A DNA stretch of 64,000 bases from Azophilus sp965221465 (GCA_965221465.1 OZ244892.1:682001-746000), one strand, 5' to 3'. Shown: positions 1-9,230, counted from the stretch's first letter. Notes: generated by a model from the sequence alone, not told the origin. Translations and numbers: made by a program.

Positions 1-1
1 G

Positions 2-115
2 TGGCGCCTTTTCATCGAAGCCGACGGCGACATTCATGTCGTCAATCTGCTCGACAGCGCAAGCGGCGACCTCGCCAACCTGTCCCTCCCCGGCGGCGAT
101 AACTACAGGCGATAA
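2..115 (+). CDS. 3' end of an unidentified protein (cut by window start)
   Basis: An open frame enters from the left edge and stops at the TAA at 113-115, giving 37 residues ending in LPGGDNYRR. The frame is open from the first possible codon, so this is the C-terminus of a gene whose body lies upstream. Nothing in the tail is diagnostic. The stop is followed immediately by a degenerate family-1 repeat, a position these repeats often take in this window. Confidence 0.6.
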   Translation, partial: WRLFIEADGDIHVVNLLDSASGDLANLSLPGGDNYRR

Positions 116-116
116 A

Positions 117-215
117 CCCGGTGCTCAGTCGATTCGAGGCCACTCGCGTTGCGCGGCCGCGCAGGGCTGCGCCTCGGCGCCCTCGCGACGAGAGTTGGTG
201 AAACATGCGAGCTGG
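117..215. repeat. Family-1 palindromic element, degenerate copy
   Basis: The stretch ends with the family-1 arm (core CCTCGCGACGAGAGTTGGTG at 181-200) and the sub-terminal block GCGGCCGCGCAGGGC. The other end (117-150) is only vaguely recognisable. The rest of the gap up to the mmsA ribosome-binding site (216-329) shows nothing recognisable. Confidence 0.6.
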
Positions 216-341
216 ATTCCGCGCGCGCCTTGGGCGTTCACCGGATGGCATGGCCGGCGTCGTCGGGCGTCCTGTTGATTTCCATCGCTCGGTCATTCAC
301 GCTGGCGTGCTTTCCGTAGCACCCACTTGAAGGAGCGAACG

Positions 342-1835
342 ATGGCGGAACGGCTGCCGCTGTTCATAGGCGGGCAATTCATCGACGGCGAAAGCAACGA
401 AACCCTGCCGGTGACCGACCCGGCGACCCAGGATGTGCTGGGTGACCTGCCGTTCGCAACGCCGCAGGAGATCGACCGGGCGGTAGCCCATGCGCAGGAG
501 ACCTTCCGGACATGGCGCGAAGTGCCGGCTCCCGAGCGTGCGCGGCTGATGCTGCGCTATCAGGGTCTTCTCAAGAGTCACCAGGACGACATTGCCCGCA
601 TACTCAGCCGGGAAACCGGCAAGACCTTCGCCGATGCCCAAGGTGACGTGTGGCGGGGCATCGAAGTGGTCGAGCACGCCTGCAACATCGCGAGCCTCAT
701 GATGGGCGAAACGGTCGAGAACGTTGCGGGCCGCATCGACAGCTACAGCTACACCCAGCCCCTCGGTGTCTGCGCCGGCATCACGCCGTTCAACTTCCCC
801 GCCATGATCCCCTTGTGGATGTTCCCCATGGCCATCGCCTGCGGCAACACGTTTGTGCTGAAACCCTCGGAGCAGGACCCGATGACACCCAATCGGCTGA
901 CGGAACTGTTTGTCGAGGCGGGCGCACCCGAGGGTGTGCTGCAGGTCATTCACGGCGGCAAGCAGCAGGTGGATGCCTTGCTCACCCACCCGGACATCCG
1001 GGCCATTTCCTTTGTGGGTTCGGTGCCCGTGGCCCAGCACGTCTATCGCACCGGCACCCAGCATCTGAAGCGGGTGCAGGCCATGGCTGGCGCCAAGAAC
1101 CACATGGTGGTCATGCCGGATGCCAACAAGGGCCAGGTCATCAACAACCTGGTCGGTTCCGCCTGCGGGGCCGCCGGCCAGCGCTGCATGGCAATCAGCG
1201 TTGCAGTATTCGTCGGCGAGGCGGCGGAGTGGATTCCGGACGTGCGCGATGCCATGGCCGATCTGCAGCCGGGCCCCTGGGACCGGGAATCTTCGGCCTA
1301 TGGGCCGCAGATCAACCCGCAGGCGAAAGAGCGGATTCTCGGTTTCATCGAAGCCGGCAAGGAAGAGGGGGCCGATTGCCTGCTGGACGGGTCCGACTGC
1401 ACCGTGGAAGGCTATCCGGATGGCAACTGGGTCGGGCCGACGCTCTTCAGCAATGTCTCGACCGACATGTCCATCTACCGGGAAGAAATCTTCGGCCCGG
1501 TATTGCTCTGCGCAGAGACCGAGACCCTCCATGACGCCATCGGCCTCGTCAACGCCAATCCCTACGGTAACGGCACCTCGATCTTCACCTCGTCGGGCGG
1601 TGCGGCGCGCAAGTTCCAGCACGAGATCGAGGTGGGGCAGGTGGGCATCAACATTCCCATTCCGGTGCCGCTGCCGTTCTTCAGTTTCACGGGCTGGAAG
1701 CAGTCGTTCTTCGGCGACCAGCATGCCTATGGCAAGCAGGCGGTGAAGTTCTACACCGAAACCAAGACGGTCACCGCCCGCTGGTTCGACGAATCGCCGG
1801 TCGGTGGGCCGAACATGACGATAAAGCTGTCATAA
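342..1835 (+). CDS. mmsA: Methylmalonate-semialdehyde dehydrogenase (CoA-acylating)
   Basis: 497-residue aldehyde dehydrogenase of the MMSDH branch. It converts methylmalonate semialdehyde (valine, thymine) and malonate semialdehyde to propionyl-CoA or acetyl-CoA with NAD and CoA, in the cytoplasm. The FNFPAMIPLWMFPMAIACGN block, the KPSEQDP cofactor segment and the catalytic Cys282 in GAAGQRCMAIS are all MMSDH-typical, and length is normal. I chose ATG 342 because AAGGAG lies 7 nt upstream; an in-frame TTG at 327 precedes that ribosome site and is less likely. It stands alone, without mmsB or acyl-CoA dehydrogenase neighbours. Confidence 0.95.
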   Translation: MAERLPLFIGGQFIDGESNETLPVTDPATQDVLGDLPFATPQEIDRAVAHAQETFRTWREVPAPERARLMLRYQGLLKSHQDDIARILSRETGKTFADAQGDVWRGIEVVEHACNIASLMMGETVENVAGRIDSYSYTQPLGVCAGITPFNFPAMIPLWMFPMAIACGNTFVLKPSEQDPMTPNRLTELFVEAGAPEGVLQVIHGGKQQVDALLTHPDIRAISFVGSVPVAQHVYRTGTQHLKRVQAMAGAKNHMVVMPDANKGQVINNLVGSACGAAGQRCMAISVAVFVGEAAEWIPDVRDAMADLQPGPWDRESSAYGPQINPQAKERILGFIEAGKEEGADCLLDGSDCTVEGYPDGNWVGPTLFSNVSTDMSIYREEIFGPVLLCAETETLHDAIGLVNANPYGNGTSIFTSSGGAARKFQHEIEVGQVGINIPIPVPLPFFSFTGWKQSFFGDQHAYGKQAVKFYTETKTVTARWFDESPVGGPNMTIKLS

Positions 1836-2033
1836 CGCGGGACGCCGCAGCCACCATTCCGGCGGGTTGTCGGGTTAGCGAAGCGCTGATGCCCGGTTGA
1901 ACCACGTTACTCGAGCGGCCAGTGTGCGGCCGTTGCACAAGCGTTCGATGTAGCGGACGAAGTGCCGGACGAGGTGGTCAAGTTCGGGAGGGGCCCCGTC
2001 GCCGGCGCGTTGTCGGGCTGGGCCGTGGTCTCA

Positions 2034-2507
2034 TCAGGGTTTTGCGGACAACCCTTCCTCGAGCAGTTGCGCCTGTTCGACAGAGATCGGTTCGAACTTG
2101 CCCAGGCTGCAGCGGGCGCTGGTTCGCTCGAGCGGCCCGCCGAAGGCGTCGACACTGCTGAAGGTGTCCATGTCGCACAGGCGGCTGTCGCGCATTTCGA
2201 ATGCCAGGGTGTCGTCGCGGCGCAGCCCGATGCAGGCGTTGCGCAGCCGGTTCAGCCAGACCTTGCCGCGGCGGCCGTGGAACACCAGCAATTCCCGGTT
2301 GATCACCTCGACGTTCTCGTACGCGTAGCGGCTCAGGCAGGTTTCGGGTTCCGAGTAGTCTTCGGGTTGCGGGGCGCTGGCGAGAATCTCTTCGACGGTC
2401 AGTGGCGGCTCTTCCTGCTCGGCGGTTTCACCGGCAGTTTCCGGCTGGGTGGCACAAGCGCCGATCAGGCCGATTGCCAGGAACGAGGGGGCGATCTTGC
2501 GATTCAT
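2034..2507 (-). CDS. Small lipoprotein, DUF6491-like
   Basis: 157-residue protein starting MNRKIAPSFLAIGLIGAC. This is a short lipoprotein signal with lipobox I-G-A-C, so lipidation at the Cys is expected. After an acidic Glu/Pro-rich linker comes a domain with four conserved-looking cysteines (CLSR, NACIGL, LCDMD, RCSLG). That pattern resembles the DUF6491 family of gammaproteobacterial lipoproteins, whose function is unknown. The start was placed at the ATG giving a proper signal; upstream in-frame residues do not look coding. It is transcribed away from the DUF503 gene, with a 378-bp gap between them. Confidence 0.65.
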   Translation of the reverse strand: MNRKIAPSFLAIGLIGACATQPETAGETAEQEEPPLTVEEILASAPQPEDYSEPETCLSRYAYENVEVINRELLVFHGRRGKVWLNRLRNACIGLRRDDTLAFEMRDSRLCDMDTFSSVDAFGGPLERTSARCSLGKFEPISVEQAQLLEEGLSAKP

Positions 2508-2626
2508 GCTGCGTTCATTCGAGATTGCACGTGATTGAGTTTCGAACGGGCGCTCCGATGCGTAGGTTCCCTGTCCGGCGAGGAGTTGCCGCGCCGGTGC
2601 GAGCCCAGGGCGCCGGAGGTACGCCC

Positions 2627-2805
2627 GGCCCGACCTGTTCGTGAATGAACGTAGCCAGGCTGGCAAGCGTGTTGAAATCACAGGGCGCGCGGACCAGAGA
2701 GCGCGGCGGCGTGCTGGACGACACGCTGAGCACTCGGCAGGAGCACGGCCGGTGATTTCGCTGCTATTGACGGCCGCAGTAGTTCATTCACGAATAGGTC
2801 GGGCC
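2627..2805. repeat. Single-copy inverted-repeat element (family 3)
   Basis: Positions 2627-2650 and 2782-2805 form a 24-bp inverted repeat with one mismatch (core TTCGTGAATGAAC against GTTCATTCACGAA). Nested inside is a second perfect pair, GAAATCAC and GTGATTTC, at symmetrical spacing. The 179-bp unit would fold into a long interrupted hairpin. It fills the divergent gap between the lipoprotein and DUF503 genes. No second copy was found here. The remainder of 2508-2885 shows nothing else recognisable. Confidence 0.65.
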
Positions 2806-2885
2806 AACGTTCGCTCCACCGGAATATTCGCTTATGCGGGCGCCTATGGCAAACTGCCCGGCCTTTCGGCGGACACGTCGGCCCG

Positions 2886-3173
2886 ATGCTGAGAACCTGC
2901 CTGTTGCAACTCGATTTCCATTTTGGCGGCTGCCGTTCGCTGAAGGAGAAACGCCGGCGCCTCAAGGGGCTGAAAGACCGGCTCGGCCGGGCAGCGAACG
3001 TCGCCGTTTGCGAGAGTGGGCACCAGGATTCGCACCAGCGTTCCCAATGGTCGGTGATCGCGGCAGCCGCCGATGCGGTGGTGGTGGAACGGATTCTGGC
3101 GGACGTGGAGCGCACCGTACAGTTCTCGGTAGAGGCGGAACTGGTGGGCGTGCAGCGGGAATGGCTGAGGTAG
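2886..3173 (+). CDS. DUF503 family protein (YlxP-like)
   Basis: 95-residue cytoplasmic protein matching DUF503 throughout: N-terminal strand LLQLDFHF, the family hallmark SLKEKRRRLKGLKDRLGR at about 19-36, a NVAVCESGHQD segment and a C-terminal strand. DUF503 proteins are small ferredoxin-like proteins, sometimes found near rbfA; no precise role is known. The ATG at 2886 gives full family length. A small membrane protein gene follows after 13 nt and is probably co-transcribed. Confidence 0.8.
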   Translation: MLRTCLLQLDFHFGGCRSLKEKRRRLKGLKDRLGRAANVAVCESGHQDSHQRSQWSVIAAAADAVVVERILADVERTVQFSVEAELVGVQREWLR

Positions 3174-3186
3174 GGGCCGGGTTGTC

Positions 3187-3567
3187 GTGGCATCGTTGCT
3201 GATCGTCATTGCTGTGGCACTGGTCGCGACCGTCTGGATCCGCGGCGCCCGCCGCAATCGGCTCGTTTGGCTGAAAAAACTGAACCTGCCCGGTCGCTGG
3301 CGCTGCGAAAGCGGCGAACTGGCGCTGGAAGGCAGCCTGAACGGCGGCCGTTACCGGCTTTTGGACGGCGGCCGGGAAGAAACGGGTCGCTGGCAGCTCG
3401 AAGGCAACGATCTGGTTTTGACCTCCGACCGGGCGGCCGGGACAAGGCGTCACGATTTGCGATTCTTCAGCCCCGGAAAGATCGGCATCGACGGCCCGGG
3501 CCTGACGCATCGGGTCTACGAACGCGTGGCCGACAACGTTGTGTCGCTACGGAGCCGAGGACACTGA
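3187..3567 (+). CDS. Hypothetical membrane-anchored protein
   Basis: 126 residues from a GTG start: one hydrophobic N-terminal helix (SLLIVIAVALVATVWI), a basic stretch (RGARRNR), then a predominantly beta-like, Arg/Gly-rich domain with several GRW/GRY motifs. The topology suggests one membrane anchor with a cytoplasmic tail. I do not recognise the family. Spacing of 13 nt after the DUF503 gene suggests a shared transcript. Confidence 0.5.
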   Translation: MASLLIVIAVALVATVWIRGARRNRLVWLKKLNLPGRWRCESGELALEGSLNGGRYRLLDGGREETGRWQLEGNDLVLTSDRAAGTRRHDLRFFSPGKIGIDGPGLTHRVYERVADNVVSLRSRGH

Positions 3568-3843
3568 TTTCGCGCCACACGTCATTCATGCGCATTCAGC
3601 GCTTTCCGCCGGGGTGAGTGGCAAGGCACGGCGCGCCGGGCATTGGCCCAGCCCCTGCCGGCTATCGCAACACCACTACAGGCCTCGTGGGGTGCACCCT
3701 TCGCAAGTTCTGCATGCGTACAAAGACGTGTGACACGACGTTGGCACCAACCGGAACGCCTCGGTAAAACTGCCGGGTTAGAATACCCGTCCCCCACGAC
3801 CAGGCGTGACCTGGCAGCCAGTTGCCATCTGAGTGATCGAACG

Positions 3844-4737
3844 GTGAAGGAACCCCGGAACGCGCTGATCGACGCCGCCACCACCCTCGCGCAGCGCCTG
3901 CTGCAGCTCGTGCCGGAAGGCAACGCGATCGATTGGCGCGAGCAGCACGCCGCCATCTGGCGGGGCGATGGGCTCGTCAAGGAATTCGTTGCACATCGCG
4001 ACTGCGACGACATCGGTCTGGACGATTTGCTGGAGATCGATCGCCAGAAGGCCCTTCTGGAAGAGAATACCCGGCAGTTCCTGGCAGGGTATCCGGCCAA
4101 TAACGCGCTTCTGTGGGGCGCCCGCGGCACCGGCAAGTCGTCGCTGGTGCATGGCCTGCTCAACCGGTACGCCGCAGACGGCATGCGCCTGGTGGAGGTG
4201 AACAAGGCCCACCTGACCATGCTGCCGGATATCGTGCACAAACTGCGCGACGAGCCGTTCCGGTTCGTGCTGTTCTGCGACGATCTTTCCTTCGCGGCGG
4301 ACGATGCCTCTTACAAGACCTTGAAGAGCGCCCTGGAAGGCTCCATCTTCAAGTCGGCCGGCAACACCCTGGTTTACGCGACGTCCAACCGGCGGCACCT
4401 CTTGCCGGAATACATGACAGACAACGAGAACGCCGCCTTTGTCGACGGCGAACTGCACCAGTCCGAGGCCGTGGAAGAGAAGATTTCCCTGTCGGACCGG
4501 TTCGGACTGTGCCTGTCGTTCTATCCCTTCAAGCAGGCCGAATACCTGGCCGTGGCACGCTACTGGGTGGAAAGCCTGGCGAATCGCAATGCAATCGAAA
4601 TCGAATGGAGCGGCGAAGTCGAAAAGGCATCCCTCAGTTGGGCGCTCGGCCGGGGCGTTCGCAGCGGGCGCACCGCCGAGCATTTTGCGCGCCATTGGGT
4701 GGGCAGGGCACTCCTGGCCCGATCCGCGCACGAATGA
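3844..4737 (+). CDS. DUF815 AAA-type ATPase
   Basis: 297-residue cytoplasmic P-loop ATPase of the DUF815 family. Walker A is GARGTGKSSLVHGLL (residues about 91-105), a Walker-B-like strand FRFVLFCDDLSF lies near 140-150, and the family signatures YATSNRRHLLPEYM and EKISLSDRFGLCLSFYPF follow. The N-terminus carries the usual helical region ending NTRQFLAGYPANNALLW. Start taken at GTG 3844, which gives the usual family length; the frame stays open further upstream but that part lacks family features. Role unknown; DUF815 ATPases are widespread single genes. The 276 bp before it contain nothing else identifiable. Confidence 0.82.
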   Translation: MKEPRNALIDAATTLAQRLLQLVPEGNAIDWREQHAAIWRGDGLVKEFVAHRDCDDIGLDDLLEIDRQKALLEENTRQFLAGYPANNALLWGARGTGKSSLVHGLLNRYAADGMRLVEVNKAHLTMLPDIVHKLRDEPFRFVLFCDDLSFAADDASYKTLKSALEGSIFKSAGNTLVYATSNRRHLLPEYMTDNENAAFVDGELHQSEAVEEKISLSDRFGLCLSFYPFKQAEYLAVARYWVESLANRNAIEIEWSGEVEKASLSWALGRGVRSGRTAEHFARHWVGRALLARSAHE

Positions 4738-4887
4738 AAAACGACGGTTGTCGATGGCGCCGAGCCCGTTTATGTGCTCGCGGCTTTAGTTGCTCGCTCA
4801 TGTGACTTGGGCGGGCTGCGCTGGCGGGTTCGAACGATGGCCGGGTCGATGCTGCCCAATGGAACCCTTCACTGAGGAAATGTTGTG

Positions 4888-6069
4888 ATGTCGTTCATTG
4901 TCATTCGCTCGGCAATTCGGAGCGGGTTCATCCGGGTACTGGGCCGGCTCCGCCCTCGCTTGTCTGTTGCTCTTCTGCGCGCACATGCTCCCGCCACCAT
5001 GGGTGGGGCCATGTTTCCGGTCGCGAACACGCGCAGATTTACAAAATCCGGCGCGATCGTCGCGGCCCTTGGCGCAATCTGCGGGCTCGGGATGGCGCCG
5101 ATAACCGGTGTACTTGCCGACACGGTCGTCCTGAAGAACGGCGACCGGCTGACCGGCGAGGTGGACAGCATCTCCGGCGGCCGTCTGTTGCTGGAAACCG
5201 ACTACGCAGGCCGACTGCCCATCCGGATTCAAGCCGTAGAGTCGGTTGCCGCCCCCGCGGAGTTTCATGTCCGGCTGCGTGGCGGCGGGTACCTGGATGG
5301 CAGATTCGAACCCGAGGGCGCCATTCAGCGCCTGGTGACGACGGGCGGCGAATCGCGCCCGCTGGAGCTTGCAGCGATCTCGAGCGCCAGCCGTACGGGC
5401 GACGCACTGGCGGACCTGGCCAGCGGCTGGAGCACGCAGGCCGACCTGTCCGGCTCCCTGTCGACCGGAAACAGCGAAACCGAAGCGGTCAACCTGCTGG
5501 TGCAATCGACCCTGGCGCTCGACTGGACGATTCACGACGTGAATCTGCTCTTCGGCCGGGAAGAGGCGGAGGGCGTGCGCGTGCGCGAACAGCTCGACCT
5601 CGACTACGGTTACAAGCGCTTTTTCGCTGACAAGTGGTTTGCACTGGGCAACGCCGAGTACTACCGCGACGAACTGAAGGAAATCGATCTGCGCATCACG
5701 CTCGGTGGCGGTATCGGCTACCAGGTGTGGCAGGACAGTTTCGGAGCGCTGTCGGTGGGCATGGGCGCCAGCGTCGTCTTCGACGAAATCGGCGCCAAAG
5801 CCAAGGAAAACCCGGCCTGGCGCTGGGAACTCGACTACAACCGGTTTTTCTGGAGCAAGCAGTTCGAGCTCTTTCACCGGCACAGCCTGCTGGTCATTCC
5901 CGACAGCGGGCGCGGTGAGGTCGTCGAAGCGTCCACGGGGTTGCGCGTGGCGATCAACGAGCGTCTGGACACCCACATCCGCGTCGATCACCGCATCGAT
6001 ACGAAACCGCCGGTGGGCGCCGAAAAGACGGACGTCACCTATAATCTGGGCGTGGGATTCAAGTTCTGA
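4888..6069 (+). CDS. DUF481 outer-membrane beta-barrel protein
   Basis: 393 residues. The C-terminal two thirds match DUF481: alternating strands such as STQADLSGSLSTGNSETEAV, repeated aromatic strands and a terminal Phe (GVGFKF), as expected for BAM-dependent insertion. The N-terminal part, DTVVLKNGDRLTGEVDSISG, is a small SH3-like strand region often found before DUF481. Start is uncertain: ATG 4888 has a good TGAGGAA ribosome site but gives a long Arg-rich leader, while ATG 5011 would give a more normal signal peptide ending near LADT. It is followed 14 nt later by the Eis-like gene. Confidence 0.8.
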   Translation: MSFIVIRSAIRSGFIRVLGRLRPRLSVALLRAHAPATMGGAMFPVANTRRFTKSGAIVAALGAICGLGMAPITGVLADTVVLKNGDRLTGEVDSISGGRLLLETDYAGRLPIRIQAVESVAAPAEFHVRLRGGGYLDGRFEPEGAIQRLVTTGGESRPLELAAISSASRTGDALADLASGWSTQADLSGSLSTGNSETEAVNLLVQSTLALDWTIHDVNLLFGREEAEGVRVREQLDLDYGYKRFFADKWFALGNAEYYRDELKEIDLRITLGGGIGYQVWQDSFGALSVGMGASVVFDEIGAKAKENPAWRWELDYNRFFWSKQFELFHRHSLLVIPDSGRGEVVEASTGLRVAINERLDTHIRVDHRIDTKPPVGAEKTDVTYNLGVGFKF

Positions 6070-6083
6070 ACCGTCTGCCGCCC

Positions 6084-7391
6084 ATGGAAATCAGACCATT
6101 CGACAAGAAGCGGGACCTCAGTGCGATCCAGCGCATCTGGTACGAAATCGGCTGGATCGACAGCGAGACGGGGGCAAAGGCGCTTGCCGACTTCGCCTCG
6201 ACCGGCAGTTGCCTGACGGCTGCCATCGACGGCGAGGCGGAGTGCATGGCGCATACATCCGCCGGCCTGATGCGCTACGTCAATCCGTATCGTAATCCCC
6301 ACCTGAACGCCAATCTTTCCGACGACATCGACGAAGACCTGCCCTTTTGCGCGGTGACAGCCGTGACCACCAGCCGTATCGCCCGCCGGCTCGGGTTGGC
6401 GTTGAAGCTGACGGCTCGGCAGGTTGCCGCGGCGGCATCGGCAGGTGCGCCCCTCGCCGTTCTCGGCGTGTTCGACCAGGGATTCTACGATCGGTTGGGG
6501 TTCGGAACGGGCAGCTACGAAAGCGCGATTCGCTTCGACCCGGCGACGCTGCGGGTGGACGTGCCCTACCGTTCGCCGAAGCGCCTGGGCAAGGACGATT
6601 GGCGCTCGGTTCACGGCGCCCTGATGAAGCGCCGGCGCGGCCATGGAGGCTGCCTGTTGCCCGAACCGCGACTGATGAAGGCAGAAATGGGTCTCCGGCC
6701 CGACGGTTTCGGGCTGGGTTACGAAACCGAGGGCGTGCTCACGCATTTCCTCTGGTTCGCTGCCAAGAACATCGAACACGGGCCATACCGGGTGGAGATG
6801 CTTGCGTACCGGGACGGCGAGCAGTTTCTGGAACTGATGGGGCTCGTGAAGTCCCTGGGCGACCAGGTTTCCCTCATCGAGATGCCCGAGCCCCCCGACA
6901 TCCAGCTGGAATCGCTGCTGCGTCAGCCGTTTCGCCATCGGCGCAACACGGGTAAGTCCGACTTTGCGGCCTCGCATCAGGCACAGGCCTGGTGGCAGTT
7001 GCGGATGCTGGACGTGGCGGCCTGCGTGGAACGGCGGCATTGGTCCGGGCAGACGGTGCGGTTCAACCTCAGCCTGAGCGACCCGATTTGCGAGTATCTT
7101 CCGGAAGGTTCCTGGGGCGGCTGCGGCGGCGAGTACCAGATTGCCACGGGCTCGTCCTCGTATGCGCAACCGGGACATCGTGACGATCTGCCGACGTTGC
7201 ATGCTTCGGTGGGCGCTTTCAGCCGGCTGTGGTTCGGCGTCGCACCGGCTACCGGCCTGGCGGTCACCGACGGCATTCGGGTCGACGAGCCCCTGCGTCC
7301 GGACGTCCTGGATGCCGCTTCCGGAAACCTGCTCGACAGGCTGGACGAGGCCCTCTGCATGCCGCGGCCGCAACTCGGATGGGATTTCTGA
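6084..7391 (+). CDS. Eis-like GNAT N-acetyltransferase with SCP2-type C-terminus
   Basis: 435 residues with the architecture of the Eis (enhanced intracellular survival) acetyltransferase family: an N-terminal GNAT domain (about 1-150, with MEIRPFDKKRD, AVTTSRIARRLGLALKL and the VFDQGFYDRLGFG segment), a second GNAT-like half, and a sterol-carrier-like C-terminal domain from about 310. Family members acetylate amines using acetyl-CoA; the substrate here cannot be deduced. It begins 14 nt after the DUF481 gene and ends 51 nt before tRNA-Glu, whose promoter lies just past its stop codon. Confidence 0.72.
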   Translation: MEIRPFDKKRDLSAIQRIWYEIGWIDSETGAKALADFASTGSCLTAAIDGEAECMAHTSAGLMRYVNPYRNPHLNANLSDDIDEDLPFCAVTAVTTSRIARRLGLALKLTARQVAAAASAGAPLAVLGVFDQGFYDRLGFGTGSYESAIRFDPATLRVDVPYRSPKRLGKDDWRSVHGALMKRRRGHGGCLLPEPRLMKAEMGLRPDGFGLGYETEGVLTHFLWFAAKNIEHGPYRVEMLAYRDGEQFLELMGLVKSLGDQVSLIEMPEPPDIQLESLLRQPFRHRRNTGKSDFAASHQAQAWWQLRMLDVAACVERRHWSGQTVRFNLSLSDPICEYLPEGSWGGCGGEYQIATGSSSYAQPGHRDDLPTLHASVGAFSRLWFGVAPATGLAVTDGIRVDEPLRPDVLDAASGNLLDRLDEALCMPRPQLGWDF

Positions 7392-7396
7392 AAGAT

Positions 7397-7425
7397 TTGA
7401 CGCCGTCACGGCGCCTCCATAGAAT
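7397..7425 (+). promoter_or_regulatory. Sigma-70 promoter of tRNA-Glu
   Basis: TTGACG at 7397-7402 and TAGAAT at 7420-7425 are separated by exactly 17 bp. Transcription would start about 10 nt before the mature tRNA 5' end at 7443. It begins six bases past the acetyltransferase stop codon. Confidence 0.8.
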
Positions 7426-7442
7426 GCGCGGCTCCCTCCGAC

Positions 7443-7518
7443 GTCCCCTTCGTCTAGAGGCCTAGGACTCCAGGTTTTCATCCTGGCAACAGGGGTTCGA
7501 CTCCCCTAGGGGACGCCA
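7443..7518 (+). tRNA. tRNA-Glu (anticodon TTC)
   Basis: 76-nt cloverleaf with encoded CCA. The acceptor stem GTCCCCT pairs with AGGGGAC. The anticodon arm CCAGG-TTTTCAT-CCTGG shows anticodon TTC, and the T arm is CAGGGGTTCGACTCCCCTA. It is nearly identical to E. coli tRNA-Glu except in the anticodon stem. It is a lone tRNA and no integrase or attachment-site duplication is seen beside it. Confidence 0.97.
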
Positions 7519-7667
7519 GATTCTCCTTGATCGCAATAGTGCATCCGCGAGCCGATGCTGGCCGGGCAGTCTAATACCGAACCTGCCCATTCCAGACGCT
7601 CGTTTCGCCGGTATGATGGGACCTTTGTGAACCGCGGAGCAGCCTTGGCCGGTGCGATCGATCTTTG

Positions 7668-9230
7668 GTGCGACTGAAGGACAAGCCGCTTGGGGCGCCT
7701 GGAACCTGGTTTTGCTTGCGCAGAGAAGGCGCAGCCATTCGGCATGGCTGGCTGGAAGACCTTTCGCTGGCCGATCTGCCGGGGCGTGTGGGCGCGGATG
7801 CCGGGGAGACGGTCGAGGTCTTCGTCCCGCGTCGAAGCCGCCTGATTGCGCCGAAGCGATTCTCCACCGCGTTCTACCCCCGGGTTCAAGGCGTCGTCGG
7901 GCTGCAGATTGCACTGGGCGACCGGTCGGTTGCCCATGCACCGACGGGCATGCTCGCTCGGAACCTGTCGTTTCGGCGCGCGCTGGACAGATTCCTCGAG
8001 CATTGCGGTACGACCGCTGCCGAGTTTCAAAAGCACGGCAATCTCCGGTCTCTTTCCGGGCGTCAATTCCTGATCTCGGGCGACGGGGCGGAGACAACCG
8101 AGCTTTTTCGCGGCGGTACGACCGTTCCCGCTGCGTCGACCAGCGGCGAAAACCGTGCCGCCGACATCGCCGACGGCATCGGCGACTGGATGCTGCAAAA
8201 CCTTTCCCCGGAGGGCGCGCTGCCCTACAAGTACTGGCCGAGCCGGGGCGAAGAGTCGCCGGCGGATAATGCCATCCGACGCTTTCTGGGCTCGTTGGCG
8301 CTTGCGCGGCTCGGCGAATTGCGCCGCAGCAAGGAACTGTGCGAAGCCGCGCGCCGCAATCTGCGTTACAACCTGAATCGCTACTTCCGCGACATCGGTG
8401 ACGGTCGAGGGGCTATCGTCGAACGAAAGGGAGCCAAACTCGGAGCCGCCGCCCTTGCAGCATTAGCCATTCTGGAGAGTCCGGCGAGGCAGGAGTTCGA
8501 ATCTGAATTGAACCTGCTTGCCGCCGGTGTGGATTCCCTCGCGGACGGCGAGGATGGATTTCGGACATTTTTCTTTCCGTCGGAGCGCGATGGTGAGAAC
8601 TGGAACTTCTATAGCGGGGAGGCGCTCTTGTTCTGGTCTGAAGCAATCCGCCGACGAGCGCCCTGTGCGCCCTCGCTGGAGCGGTGGCTGGAGGCGTTCG
8701 ACCGCTGCAGCCGACGTCATCGCCACGCCCGCAATCCCGCGTTCGTCCCCTGGCACACTCAGGCCTGCGTGGCGTTGTATGCCCGCACGAGACGGCGCGA
8801 ACTGGCCGATTTCGTCTTCGAAATCAACGATTGGCTGTTGCCGATGCAACAGTGGCAGGGCCTGGCCGAGGATCTTCGCGGACGTTTCTACAATCCCAAA
8901 CGCCCCGACTTCGGGCCACCGCACGCAGCCTCGACGGGCGTCTACCTCGAGGGGCTCGCCGATGCGTTGGCGCTCGCCAGGCATCTGGGTGACGGGGCTC
9001 GGGCTGCGGCTTACCGGCAGGCGATCGACCGCGGTCTCCGGTCGTTGCGGCAACTGCAATTTCGCGACGAACGCGACGCCTTCTATGTCTCCCGGAAAGC
9101 GCGCGTGCTCGGCGCCCTGCGCACCGAAGTCTACGATAACGCCGTGCGCATCGACTCGGCCGCCCACGCCCTTGCCGCTGCGATCAAGGTATTGAAGCCG
9201 ATGCGGTTCGATGAGGATGGGTCGGGCTAG
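7668..9230 (+). CDS. Uncharacterised protein, possible six-hairpin alpha/alpha-barrel fold
   Basis: About 520 residues, no signal peptide. The N-terminal ~130 residues are basic and compact (LKDKPLGAPGTWFCLRREG). From about 150 onward it consists of repeated amphipathic helices with motifs such as DGIGDWMLQNLSPEGALPYK, NWNFYSGEALLFWSEA, FVPWHTQACVALYARTRR and HAASTGVYLEGLADALALAR. This looks like an (alpha/alpha)6 glycosidase or terpenoid-cyclase-type toroid, but the family is not named with confidence. Start uncertain (GTG 7668 or TTG 7665; no clear ribosome site). Its 3' end overlaps the end of the convergent beta-hydroxylase gene by 47 bp. Confidence 0.5.
   Translation: MRLKDKPLGAPGTWFCLRREGAAIRHGWLEDLSLADLPGRVGADAGETVEVFVPRRSRLIAPKRFSTAFYPRVQGVVGLQIALGDRSVAHAPTGMLARNLSFRRALDRFLEHCGTTAAEFQKHGNLRSLSGRQFLISGDGAETTELFRGGTTVPAASTSGENRAADIADGIGDWMLQNLSPEGALPYKYWPSRGEESPADNAIRRFLGSLALARLGELRRSKELCEAARRNLRYNLNRYFRDIGDGRGAIVERKGAKLGAAALAALAILESPARQEFESELNLLAAGVDSLADGEDGFRTFFFPSERDGENWNFYSGEALLFWSEAIRRRAPCAPSLERWLEAFDRCSRRHRHARNPAFVPWHTQACVALYARTRRRELADFVFEINDWLLPMQQWQGLAEDLRGRFYNPKRPDFGPPHAASTGVYLEGLADALALARHLGDGARAAAYRQAIDRGLRSLRQLQFRDERDAFYVSRKARVLGALRTEVYDNAVRIDSAAHALAAAIKVLKPMRFDEDGSG

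Noticed and set aside
3741..3784. TTGGCA and TAGAAT as a promoter for the DUF815 gene
   Set aside because: The boxes are 32 bp apart, far from the 17-bp optimum; TAGAAT alone is not enough evidence.
7443..7518. tRNA-Glu as an integration site for a mobile island
   Set aside because: No integrase gene, no duplicated tRNA 3' end downstream, and flanking genes look native.
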